DNA of 64,000 nucleotides from Vitellaria paradoxa (Eukaryota; Streptophyta; Magnoliopsida; Ericales; Sapotaceae): the NCBI GenBank assembly GCA_019916065.1, contig CM034237.1, forward strand, positions 46,954,367 to 47,018,366, given 5' to 3'. The position numbers and the translations under genes are program-made. Shown here in pieces: positions 1 through 11,182 of this stretch. The notes under the pieces were generated by a model. The model did not search any database, was not told the origin of the DNA, and saw only the letters and a list, made by a program, of their open reading frames with translations. Positions within the stretch are counted from its first letter, which is position 1; each line of letters begins with the position of its first letter.

Positions 1-2442
1 CAACCCAGTGATTTAGGCATCCATGAAATTCATGGCCCAATCCCAAAAACAAACAAATAAGTTTAAAAATTTTTTGTGGTAATTTTTACATTACCTTTGG
101 TTGTGAATCATATGATTTTGATCTAACAATTTATAACTTTTATACCACTTAACTAATATTAAAAGTGATATTAGTCACCTCTTTTTTTCTTTTTTCAACT
201 CATGTAACTCAACATTGTGTTTTTTTTTTTTTTTATTTCCTTTTTCCCAAATTTTGAACGTTACTTAACGTTTAAAATTTTAAAATATTTAGATTAGAAC
301 TACTTTTATATGATTAAATTTCTAGGACTATTTAAAATTTAGATTTTTTAGTTTTTTTTTTTTAAGTAACTACAGTTGATCAGTCAAATTATGTATACAT
401 GGTAAAATCAATTAAACTTTTAGATTTTAGATTATATATAACAATTAAGAAAAAAATAATTAAATTTTATTAAACTTGGTCTATCACCTAAAATTTTAGT
501 GGTAGTTTTTTTTTTCTAGCAAAGATTAACTATTTTTTTAAATTTTAGTGGTCCAACCATACCCCCTAAAATTTTTTAAGTCAAAATTTACACGTACAAA
601 ATGTCATTTTTTAAATTCAGGGGTTGTAGTCCCCTAACCCTAGCTAATTCGTCTTTGATAAAAAGATAAGAATGATAGGTTTCGTTTGTAATGACAAAAA
701 ACTCTTGAGAACGATAAAAAATATTGAAAAATTCTAAGAGTTATTATTTTTTTATTTTACTACATAAATTACGAATTCACAATTTATCTCATTTTATTTT
801 ACTTTTAGTCACTCTAAACGCCTATATTGTCCGTACATTCCCAGGTCAGTCCAGCCAAAGTACCTAACCCAACCTATGACCCGACCAACAACCAATCCGT
901 CCCGTCCAACCCCCTCCTCCCGCGCACTCTCTCCCTCTCTCACTTCCCCCTCGGCCCCCCACCCGCCCCGCCCCGCCTCGCCCCGCCCCCTCTATCCCCT
1001 AACGCAAGCCCTCTCCTGTTTCTTTTGGTAGGGCCCACCCCCTCTCTCTCCCTCTAGATACATAATTATTTATTTATTAATAAATTTTTTAATAAACAAA
1101 TAATTAAATTTGAATTAATTAATAATAATTAAAATTATTTATCTTTTAATAACTAATTAATTTAAATTTATTTATTTATTAATAAATTTTATTCATTAAG
1201 TGATTCTAACTTTATTTGCAAATTATAAGTGCTATCTATTTTTAAATGTTATTTTTGTAAATAGAAATTATTTATTACAATTTACAAATTTAAATGTAAT
1301 TGAAATTATATTAATTTCTTAAGATCAATTGAATAATTATATTATTTTAATTTTTTCTATTTATTTAGAAATATTTAAAAAAAAGTATTAAAAATGAATG
1401 GAGTAAATGAAGCGGGTCAGGGCGGATTTTTCCAACCCAATCCGGAGAGGAGGTGGGCCGACCCACGGCCAAGTCAGGGAGACTCGGCTCCATTTTCTAT
1501 CGCTAAAGAAGAGTACCCAATTAAATTAGATTTTACAAATACTCCCAAACGAAATTTTCCTTTTCAACTTCTCTCCAATTGCAAATAAGCAGTGGAAATG
1601 AAAAAATTAAAATTAGGATAGAGAAAATTAGCAAGAAGAAAAAAGAAAGGCAGGAGAAAATTTATAAGCTGAGCAGTACGAACATGCATTTGCCCCAATT
1701 GTATCGTCGGTATATAGCTGCATTGAATTTTACATGTAATATGAGTTTAAAATTATTGTCATATGCAACAGTAATGTTCAGAAGAGCAAATGATAGTTCT
1801 GAAAGTTAGCTCAATTAATCAAATTTTGAATTTATTTTTCAGTAGTCACTAGTTCGAGTCTCTTCAGTATCATTAAAAAATTTACTTGATCGTTAATTTC
1901 AGACCCTCAAAAGTTAATCGAGATGCATGAACTAGATCAGATACCTTGGACTAAAAAAAAGTGCCCAAGCTATTTCAAACACTATGGGTTTAGAAGAAGA
2001 GACAGAGAGAGGGAGCACAAATGATTACTCCCTCTGCTCATACTCAATTTGCAGCTGATTTTTCTTATAAAGAGAGAGAAATTTATAAATAGTTACTGGT
2101 TTTACATGAATATATATATATATATATAGAACTCTCAAGCCCCACATAATTAACCTGGTACATCAAATAAGTCAGAGACATATAGTACTGTTTTGAAGGG
2201 TACATCTTCTACCCATTTACAAGGCAAATATAACATGTCTTACATGATGAAAAATAAATAAATAAATAACAATATATATATATATATATAATTAATTAAT
2301 TAACTACCTAACATTAATTGTAACTCGTACACTGGGTGAAAAGCAACATATTCCTAATTGCACACTTTATTCGAAAGCTGTAGCTAGTTTGAAGGTGTAT
2401 GTTTCACATATCATATTCATTGTCTTTGGAATTACGGAGGGC
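1..2442. other. Gene-free AT-rich flank with one C/T-rich island
   Basis: No coding region is recognised here. Most is AT-rich with homopolymer tracts. A sharply different C- and CT-rich stretch lies at about 835-1055, and a MITE-like segment that ends in ACTCTAAACGCC precedes it at roughly 650-825. Short dinucleotide TA runs occur near 2110 and 2270. The region following 1390 has a few short open frames without family resemblance. Confidence 0.6.
835..1055. other. C-rich/pyrimidine-rich island
   Basis: The plus strand is almost purine-free between about 895 and 1055, with several blocks of four to six C separated by one or two bases (for example around 950-990), so the minus strand is a potential G-quadruplex former. 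CpG density is far above the surroundings. An open frame through it would encode a proline/serine/leucine low-complexity peptide that I do not regard as a gene. Confidence 0.55.
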
Positions 2443-3264
2443 TTAAAGGCCAGTAGAGTATATTTGCATCTGACTCAAAATGTGCTCAAAGTTGTCAAGA
2501 GACTTCTCAATTGCATGTGAATGCATCCCCTCGTACGTAGTTACTACTACTCCCTCGTCTCTAGATAGGCGCTGAACTTGCTTCTTCACGTTGCAGCCTT
2601 GATGAGTGCACCGGTAGTAGCTTCTGCAAATTAAAAGCAGAAACAAAAGCTGCACGTTAATTTACAAGTAAAAAGAGCTTTGCATTATATATATACATAT
2701 AGTTGTTATGTGTATAATTACTACAAAAATTTCGGTTCAACCAAGATAGGGAGCTATCTATTTATATCTAAAATTTTAGTTTTTGAAAATGTCTCTCTCA
2801 CTAATAAAAATTCAATAGTTAGAATTTTTTTTTTCATTTAACGGTTGAAATCATTTTTATATTTTTAATTTTTCGCTCAGTTCTTTTTTTAGTGAACCCT
2901 ACAATTATCTATCTCACAAAACAGTTAATATTTTAAAATTTATCATATTTCATACGTGGAGATTATATGTAAATTAAAACTATCAACTTAAATTTTACCT
3001 CATTATAATTTTTAGGAAGTTGAATGTTCTAAATTAGAGTATTATAATTTGTATTTTCTTTTATGGTATTTATCAAAAATTAATTGAAGATAGAGAGATA
3101 ACAAAACACATGTAATGATTACTAAAATTTAAAATTTAAAAAAAAAATTAAAACTCATGAATTATTATAATTTTTTTATTTGAATTTTTTATCTAATATT
3201 TCAACCATATAAAAAATTTAATATTAATTTTGTTTAAAATGTGGTAGACTGGTGATATTGTTAA

Positions 3265-3295
<31 letters not shown>

Positions 3296-3666
3296 GACAT
3301 GATTTTGCATTTGTCTTTTACGAAAGTAGGTCCGAGTCTTTTCAACCATTGGCACAATTGCATGCATGAAAGCAAGTTTGGTTTTAATGACATGACGTGA
3401 TCATTAGCAATATACCTTGCGTACATTATTTTCTCCTTCCATGAGTGCCATCTTGTACAAGCAAGATACACGTTGCAAGATATATCTTTATAAGTTGATA
3501 TGGGTATGTCTGGAATTGTATAAAATTGTGCAAAAGTGTATGAAATTGTAAAAGTAAGTGTCTCGTAATTCATGCAATGAGTGAAGAATTTAAATTTTAT
3601 TATCTTATAATTCGTATTTGTAGAGATTTATAAAATTTTATTTTTTTTAGAATTCTAAACAGAACT

Positions 3667-3703
<37 letters not shown>

Positions 3704-6149
3704 AACATGTATATCCCATCCAAATTGTACTAAGGGATTCTCTAACTAATCCATATTTTGACAAATTTGTACGTAGTGTGGGAATTTTTATATATTTTTA
3801 TTTTGATTTTGTTTTGTGATACCAAAATTCACTAATTTTAACTAATTTTCATATTTTTCTTCATTCAAATTTTTTTATATATCATATTTATGTCACATCT
3901 TTTTTACTTTTTGACCAACTTTTTATCAACCAAACACCCTCATCATCTCATTCTGTTTATCATAATTTTTTTTTGATAAATGAAATTAATTAAGAAAATG
4001 AAAATTGAGAGCTACTTTAATATTTTAGCAATTAAGTCCTTGTTTGGCATCACCAAAATTTACCAACTTTAACTATTTTTTGTATTTTTTTTCAATCAAA
4101 CTTTTTCACATTTTACCTTTATGTCACATTTTTCTATTTTTATTGTACTTTTTGTCTTTTTTTTTGGTCAACCAAACACCCCTAACTTTATTGGCATTTG
4201 ATTTGTAATTCTCCTCTTTTATCGTATTTTCTTTTGAGTATCTTGGATTATACTTAGAGACGTGATAGAACAAAAGTAATGCCATAGAGTCAATTTCTAG
4301 TAAACTCGTTAACAATCCTTTTAAAATTTATCTAAAAATTATAAATAGATGATGACTGAGTTAGAATAAATGAGTTTATTTTGTATATAAAACTTGAGTA
4401 TCTATATATAAGTTTATCACCATAATTCATAATTTATATATCGGCTATTTGCTATAGTTTTATTTGGAGTGGCAAAAAAATTTCGAAAAATATTAAAAAA
4501 TATTAAAAAATTTTAAAAATTATTCATTTTTTATTTTACTGTATGAATTAAAAACTCACAACCGATCTCATTTTATCTCATATTTTGTCACTCTGAGTGC
4601 ACCCTATATATCTAGTCCACTGCTCATTTTATACTTTCATTACTTATAATAGAATTAGAGATATAATTAAATTATATAACTAGTTACATATATGAGTTGA
4701 GCAACCCAGCTATACCTGCATAAACTCAATCATTTTCGAATGACTAGTAAGTAATATAATTGAGCTTGCCCAACTAAACAATCAAAGCTTGAATTTATCC
4801 CACTCAAACCCGTTCATCTGCAACCGCTAGACCTAGGCAAATGTATCTAAAACATATGATGAAGCATATATAGGGAAGTCGAGTATGGAATCTGGATGCT
4901 GATTGTTGAAGGACTAGCAATTTGGTCCGGTCCAAGCAACTACGTGATTAATTCTAGCTCAATTATCGGTTGTAAATCTCTTCTTATTTATGAATATTTC
5001 AAAGAGCTAGCAATTAATTGGTCCAGTTTTAGTTTTTAATCGCACATAGCTCCTAACGGATGACTCCATCAAACCCTCTTCGCTAGTCTGAGAAGAGGAA
5101 GGATAAAATGTAAGTTGTAGATAATTTGAAGAAGGCTACGCATTAATTATATATATATATATATATTCTTTCACAGAATTAAATCTAAGCTAAAAAAATT
5201 CCTTACAAATCATGGCACCATATATATCAATCCTAATTTATTTAAACATAAGGTGTCTTTTGTTTATTAAAAATTAGTAAAAGTTCTGAAAATTTTTAAA
5301 TATTATTCACTTTTTATCTTATTGTGTGAATTAAAAATTTACAAATTATCTCATTTTTTGTCACTATAAACGCATCCATATTGTACATGATCCAATAATA
5401 TCACGTGCAAAGTGAATTTGAAAATTAAAGAAAGTAATTTCAACAGGACTTTTCTTCCTCCAATGTGTATACACATGCATATAAATATATATATATAATA
5501 TTCTAGTTGACTAGTCCTTCCGGTGGAATTGACTTTAACATTTGTGGACTTCAATCTTGATAAATAGATTTATCTGATAATTATAACCAAATTAGATGCA
5601 TAAAAAGAAAACAATGGAAATGTTTTATACAACTAAATGTGCACTAAGATCATGTGTGCAACAGTGCAAGTGAAATTGAAACCCGGAGGAAGCAAGAATA
5701 GTAAAAGATTATTACATGTTTGTATGTATGTATGTATGTACGTACCTTGGAAACCTGTTGTTCTTCACAGCTTTCTGCCCATATTTCCTCCATCTATACC
5801 CATCATCAAGAATATCAACTTGGCTCCTAGTTTGAAAAGCATACCTCGGCTTTCTAATCTTCTTCTCTCCTTTTTTGACCTTGCTGCTCGATTTCACTAC
5901 CTCGTTTGTTCCCGTCCCAACGAAGGTTTTGCTCTGAAAAACATCATCATTATTATTATTAACTAGTTCCGATGAAGTACTAGGAACTTCCATGCTTGTC
6001 ATTAGACCCAAAAACCCATTTGGCTTCTCGTGATGATCAGCTTGAAATCCAGCGGCATAAGCGTGGGAATTCACCATGTTTAGTGACAAGTGAGAATCCG
6101 ATGAAGTGGATGGGGGTGAAAATGGAAAAATTGCTTGATGGTTCTCCAT
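2443..6149 (-). CDS. WRKY: WRKY transcription factor, group IIc (WRKY24/43/56/75 subclade type)
   Basis: Two coding exons, 6149-5746 and 2623-2443, give 585 nt, a 194-residue protein plus stop. The WRKY domain is split by the intron: exon 1 ends in WRKYGQKAVKNNRFPR and exon 2 resumes with SYYRCTHQGCNVKKQ. The zinc finger is C-X4-C-X23-H-X-H, the group I/II pattern, and the single domain plus sequence places it in IIc. A basic stretch (KVKKGEKKIRKPR) before the domain is a likely nuclear signal; the N-terminus is Ser/Asn-rich. The intron (2624-5745, 3.1 kb) starts GTACGT and ends TTTGCAG, at the conserved intron position after the PR residues, and is long because of MITE-like insertions. Such proteins bind W-box DNA (TTGACY) and commonly act in phosphate-starvation, stress and senescence responses; the specific role here is inferred only from family. 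Confidence 0.93.
3800..4190. repeat. Two adjacent copies of a MITE-like repeat in the WRKY intron
   Basis: About 3810-3945 and 4030-4185 share the same order of words: a start like ACCAAAATT(C/T)AC(T/C)AA, a central TTTATGTCACAT, and an end with ACTTTTTG...CAACCAAACACCC. The terminal ACCAAACACCC faces TGTTTGGCAT at the left end of the second copy, the TIR style of Tourist-like MITEs. Confidence 0.45.
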
Positions 6150-6330
6150 GAGAGAAGAGAGAAGATTAGAGAGCTAGGAAGACTACCAAGGGGCTTGTTA
6201 TATAATTGAGAAGAGAGAAAAAGAGAGAAGAAGAAGATGACTATTTGTGTGGTTTGGAGAAGACAGAGGGAGACAAATGTAAGTTGAAAATATAAGGGAG
6301 GCGGCTGGCCTAATTGGTGGCTAGCCACCA
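6150..6330 (-). promoter_or_regulatory. WRKY 5' leader and proximal promoter
   Basis: Read on the minus strand, the sequence just upstream of the ATG is a CT-rich leader (runs of CTTCTTCTCTC), typical of plant 5' untranslated regions. A TATA-like TTATATTTTC lies near 6286-6296 and TATATAA near 6198-6205; either could position transcription. A 16-bp perfect palindrome at 6315-6330 lies just upstream. No start site is proven. Confidence 0.4.
6315..6330. repeat. Perfect 16-bp palindrome in WRKY promoter
   Basis: TGGTGGCTAGCCACCA is its own reverse complement. It lies about 165 bp upstream of the WRKY start codon and is GC-rich in an AT-rich setting, as expected for a dimer-binding site, though no named factor can be assigned. 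Confidence 0.6.
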
Positions 6331-8430
6331 GTAGCTTTGTCCCAATTGGGTTGGTGGGTGTCGTAGACGTTAAGTAATTAAATTACTAGTGGAAAGCTTT
6401 GAACATAAATAAGTTATTTTAGCATAAATCTTATGCTCGACAATAGTAAAAAATGACACGTGGCTACTTCATATAGGATTTACTATTTTGAGAGTAGAAT
6501 TCTACTAGGCTACTTTAATTAAGTAAAAGTGACATATGGTGTCACATATAATTTTTTATCCAAATTTATTTTCAAAATGATGCGCGTTAACTGTACTTAT
6601 ATCTAACAAAAGCACACGAGTTATTATTTTAGAGATGGCAAGTTCATAAACATTAAAACTCACATTATTCTGGTAATAAATTTTTGATAAAAAATACTAT
6701 TTCATAAAAAAAAAAATTATCAAACTTGTACCAGAATGATGTGACAATAGTATAAGTGCAGCAAAAAATATCTTAATTTGTGAATTTATATTTTTAAAGT
6801 TATGGGCAGATGAATATGCCGCATTATTTTAACAAAATTTTAATAAAATAGCATTACTAATTAATTAATCAATTTGATTTATTAGTTGGTTCCGAAAAAG
6901 GAAAAAATTATTCTATCAAAATTCTTTATTAGAAAATGAGAAAAGAATAATGTGGCGAGGGTACCATTATAACAATAATATATTGTGATGAGTTATTTCT
7001 TATTAAATGATTATAAATTTATAATCATGTCATCTTATTTTGGTATAAAATTTAAAAAAATTAAATAAAATTCAGATCATGTAGCATCAATTTTTGATTA
7101 AGGTGTGTGGGGGTGTCATTAGATCATTAATTATTAAATAAAATAATGAATAAGATAGTGGACATAATCCAAATTCATGATTTGAAGTTTGAATACATGA
7201 ATTTTATATATGTATATGCTAGTCTATCTAATAATTTAGATTGTTGACAAGGCGTCAGCCAGTCAATTCCTTGCGCGTAGTCGGAGCGCCATCCCCTAGT
7301 CAAAGCACGTGCGTTCAAATTAAGATGCGGGTTTCATCTTTTTGTAAATTCTTTTTATTGGATTTCGGTGGCAATTTTAAGTTAGGCAAGCTTGTTTTGG
7401 ACTGACTCAGAAAATAAAAATAAAAATTGTAGCAAAAGATATAATTTAGTGAAAATTAATTACATGCGATCGATGTTAAAATTTTAATTTACTTACTGGG
7501 ATCGGTAAATTTAAATTAACGAGAATGTTTAAGTTTGTTTCGAAGTGAAAATTCAGTTTTAATTGGTTGACAAGGTATTTCTATGTAAAATAATTTTTTT
7601 GAAACAAATATTTTTTTTAAATGTTTAAAAATTACTTCCTTTCTTCAAAATTCTTAGTAAATTTTATTTCTGATACGGTCAGTTGATGAAGAAGTTCTGG
7701 AAATCACGAAAGAAATTTCGAACTTATATTAGTCTTAGGTTGAGAAGGGTAATTGAAATATCTTAAGTTATTTTTGAGGGGGAGAAAAAAAAAAAAAAAA
7801 GAACACTCCCTCTTATCTAATTCCTAATTAGCTTTGCATTTTTATTACGAAAAAACTTTTAAAAGTGCGTTGCGAACCAAACTCTAAAATAACAAAAATA
7901 AAAATAAATTTTTTTAAAAAAAATTTAAACGAAAAACATTCTTCAATCTAAAATATTTTACGTCGAAACAAACGGAATTTAATTAATGAAAATATCTTCA
8001 ACTTTATTATTTAGTGTTACTCTTAATTTAACCTTATAATTAATTTGTTAATTTGATATTAAAAAATTAGTGCATGCTCAATAGGCCACGCATAGATTTT
8101 GCCCCAAGGGTTGATCATTGAGAATTGAAATTAATTAATTTGTAAAAAGATCAACATTAATCATGAGATCCTAAAACATTTTCAAAGCATTCCGTTGCCT
8201 AGTCTACATTCTCTATATATACTTAATTATTTGGATATAATTAATTTTATTTTACTGACTTTTTTTTAGCTTAAGACTCCTTCACTAGCTTTTAACTAAT
8301 ACCTAACTAAAACATGGATAAAATTTATTTACTGGCTAATTAAGACTGCACCAATTAATTAATGTTCTACGTACTCGCACAAGAAATATATATGTAAGTG
8401 TCTATATGTGCGGTAGACTCAAAGGTGAGC

Positions 8431-8474
8431 CCTCGTGGTGACGAGGGTAAGCGACCACGAGGGGTCACCACGAG
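8431..8474. repeat. GC-rich compound hairpin
   Basis: CTCGTGGTGAC at 8432-8442 pairs perfectly with GTCACCACGAG at 8464-8474. The intervening GCGACCACGAGG (8451-8462) can compete for the same left arm, so the segment could switch between two hairpins. It is isolated in AT-rich DNA; function unknown. Confidence 0.5.
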
Positions 8475-10009
8475 AACTTACGCTGAATTTTTTTAGACGA
8501 TGTGAAGTGGTGATGCAGTTGGTTAGAAAAGGGGGAGGTTGACATAATTTTTACTATGTCAGCCTATAACATAGATTATGAGTCATTAAATTATAATTCA
8601 ATAGTTCAAATATATTCACATTATTTTAATTTAAAATAAATGTAAATGTATCTAAACCACTGAATCTAAAACTAACTATTCAAATTGTATCTCAAAGAAT
8701 TGACATACCATTCCTCGAATCTGTTGGCTACCGTGTTGGTTTCTTAACTTTGAGTTATCCTAAGTCAAAAATTCTAGCCTCTTCCACTCCATTAGTTTTT
8801 TTTATTTTATATTTTATCATTCACAATGTTACTTATAATTTGGAGTTACGTAAACTCAAGTTCTAGAGCCTCTCACTAGATGGACTCCGATCATTATTCA
8901 TAACATCAATGGACAAAGGCTGCAAAATATTAGTCAATCACAAACTCACGAGGGCAAAAAAGTTGAACGTACGTTTTGGCGAACTTTTCGTGTGATCATT
9001 TCCGCCTTTTTGAGCGAACAATTGTGATTAATAAGATTTAGACTGATCAGTCGCGGAATTATTTTTTTGCCAGATGCATGTAAGAAATCCTACATCATAT
9101 ATATTATTAAATTGGGATTCCATAGAGACTTTAAGAGCTCCAAACAGTTGGGTAAGTTTTCTGTGATTTAATTCAAAATTTGTTCGAACAAATGGTAAGT
9201 CATCCATTCGAACAGATTTTAACAGACTCTTGTATATGTTGTTTTAAATTGTGCGAAGTATATTATTGTGTCACTTTTTTTTGTACCAACATAATTGCTA
9301 GTGTTGTTATATTTTTTTAATGATAGATATAAATTTTTCTGAAATTGATGACGGTTGTAAAGAGTTAGATAAAATTAAAGTTTTATAAATTTTTATGAAA
9401 ATTTATGGAGATATTTGGAGGTTCAAACGGGCCTATAAGTAAATTAACTAAAGCAATTTTGTATAGATTTGCCAATGAATGAAAATATATATAGAGAGAG
9501 AGAGAGTTAATGTTTTACCCTATTTAACAATTTTACCCCAGATTAGTTGGCAAACCTCCTCAAGGGAACTTTATTCTATTAAAATATCTTTAACTTTATT
9601 CTATTAAAATTGGGATATTAAACTCTTATATCTATATATGTTAATAATTATAATTGATTAGAACAGCTGGTAAAATATCATATAGGAATTTTTCCCAAAA
9701 TGAATTTTTAGATAAAATATTTTATTTTAACAAACCAAAAATTTTGAAATTTCATATATATATATTTCATTAATCTCACAAGCAACTGGGTGTAATTGGA
9801 TACGTAATTTTACACCATAATATTGTATAATTAGGGCATAACAAAAGCTCATACATATTTTTAAGTTCATGTATTTTAAAATAATATTTTAAGTTCAAAA
9901 ATTCATTTTCCCTTTTTTTTTAATTTTCTTTAGTATATATTCAAATTCCACTCTTTATGTAATTAACCTATAATTTAGCGTATTTTATTATGAGCATTGC
10001 AGCATACCA

Positions 10010-10160
10010 AATTGGACCCGCGCCATAAATTAATCACAAACTCGCCAAACTGGAAGTGGTGGCTATAAAAATAAAAATAAATCGGAAATTGGACGCGTGC
10101 CATAAAGTGAGGATAATCTAAATGGGTGTGGTGGCTCTAAAATAATAATCGGATGGCTGA
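10010..10160. repeat. Tandem duplication, diverged 75-bp unit
   Basis: Two head-to-tail units each open with AAATTGGAC(C/G)CG(C/T)GCCATAAA and close with GGTGGCT(A/C)TAAAA plus an A/T run and ATCGG. Divergence between the units shows that this is not recent. Confidence 0.6.
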
Positions 10161-10811
10161 TGGCTAGCTTTGCGAAAGATGGTCAAAAAGAGGCTGCGTC
10201 GCTAGCTACCCACCCATAAATATTGTTCTTCTTTTCGTAACGCACATTCATGCTATTTTGGTGTAGTGCGTGTGTGTTTGTTTGTTTTTGTACCATTGGC
10301 ATCAAGTTGTTCAAGATGTGGAAAAATTGGAACTGCTGATGGTCCATACTGATTGACTGTATGCCAAAGGGAGGAAGGCTTACACAGGCTATATAGCCTT
10401 GTGCTACTGGTCATTCTAATTTTAGGCACGTTTATTTTAAAATTTTAAATTTTTATAAAATTTTATCAATTTTTATTGATTTTTGTCAATTTCTAATTTT
10501 TTTTGAAACAATATCATTCAAAAAGGTTAAGTGAGAGTATGTTCAAATAGGTTATTTTAAAAAATTTTAAATTTATTTTTTAAATATCAAAAAGTGATTG
10601 ACGTATCCAACATTTTCTAATTTTTTGTACTCCAAATGCCTCGCAAAACTTTTAATATTTTTATTGTTAGAATGTTTCATTCACTTCTCTATGTAAAGAA
10701 TATTCCATTATCTTGTATAGTATAGGATATTCTATTTCCTTATGTAGTTTCTAATCTTGTATAGCATAGCTTTAGGCTTATAAATACCCGTGCAATTCCT
10801 TTTGTCAATCA

Positions 10812-11182
10812 ACGGCCCGTTTGAATCACCAAAAAAATTTTAAAAAATTTTATAATTCTTTATAAATTTTTTTTAAATTTTTATAAATTTCTAAAAATAT
10901 ATATATATTTACAAATTCTTACAAATTTTTATAAATGCCAATAAAGTTTTTATAAATTCTAATAATATTTTTACAAATCTTAATAATATTTTTATAAATC
11001 TCAAAATATTTTAACCGGAAAGTCAAAATTAAAAATTCTACCTTAATCCATTCGAATGGATGAAAATTTGTGCAAACGAAATTATTTTTTTTTATTTTTT
11101 GTGATTTGTGGTTTACACTCTAAATGTCAAAAAATAACTTAAATTGCATCTTATCTCAGTTTTTATAATTTCAAACCGATCC
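10812..11182. mobile_element. Tourist-like MITE remnant
   Basis: The left end reads GGCCCGTTTGAA and the right end TTTCAAACCGATCC, imperfect inverted repeats around an A/T-rich core full of TTTATAAAT words. Target duplication not resolved. Confidence 0.35.

Noticed and set aside
5637..5966. Plus-strand frame over the WRKY first exon
   Set aside because: It is the antisense shadow of the WRKY exon and a TGTA microsatellite.
7240..7330. Possible tRNA-derived SINE fragment
   Set aside because: The GCGTTCAAATTA word is only a partial box B and no matching box A or target duplication was found.
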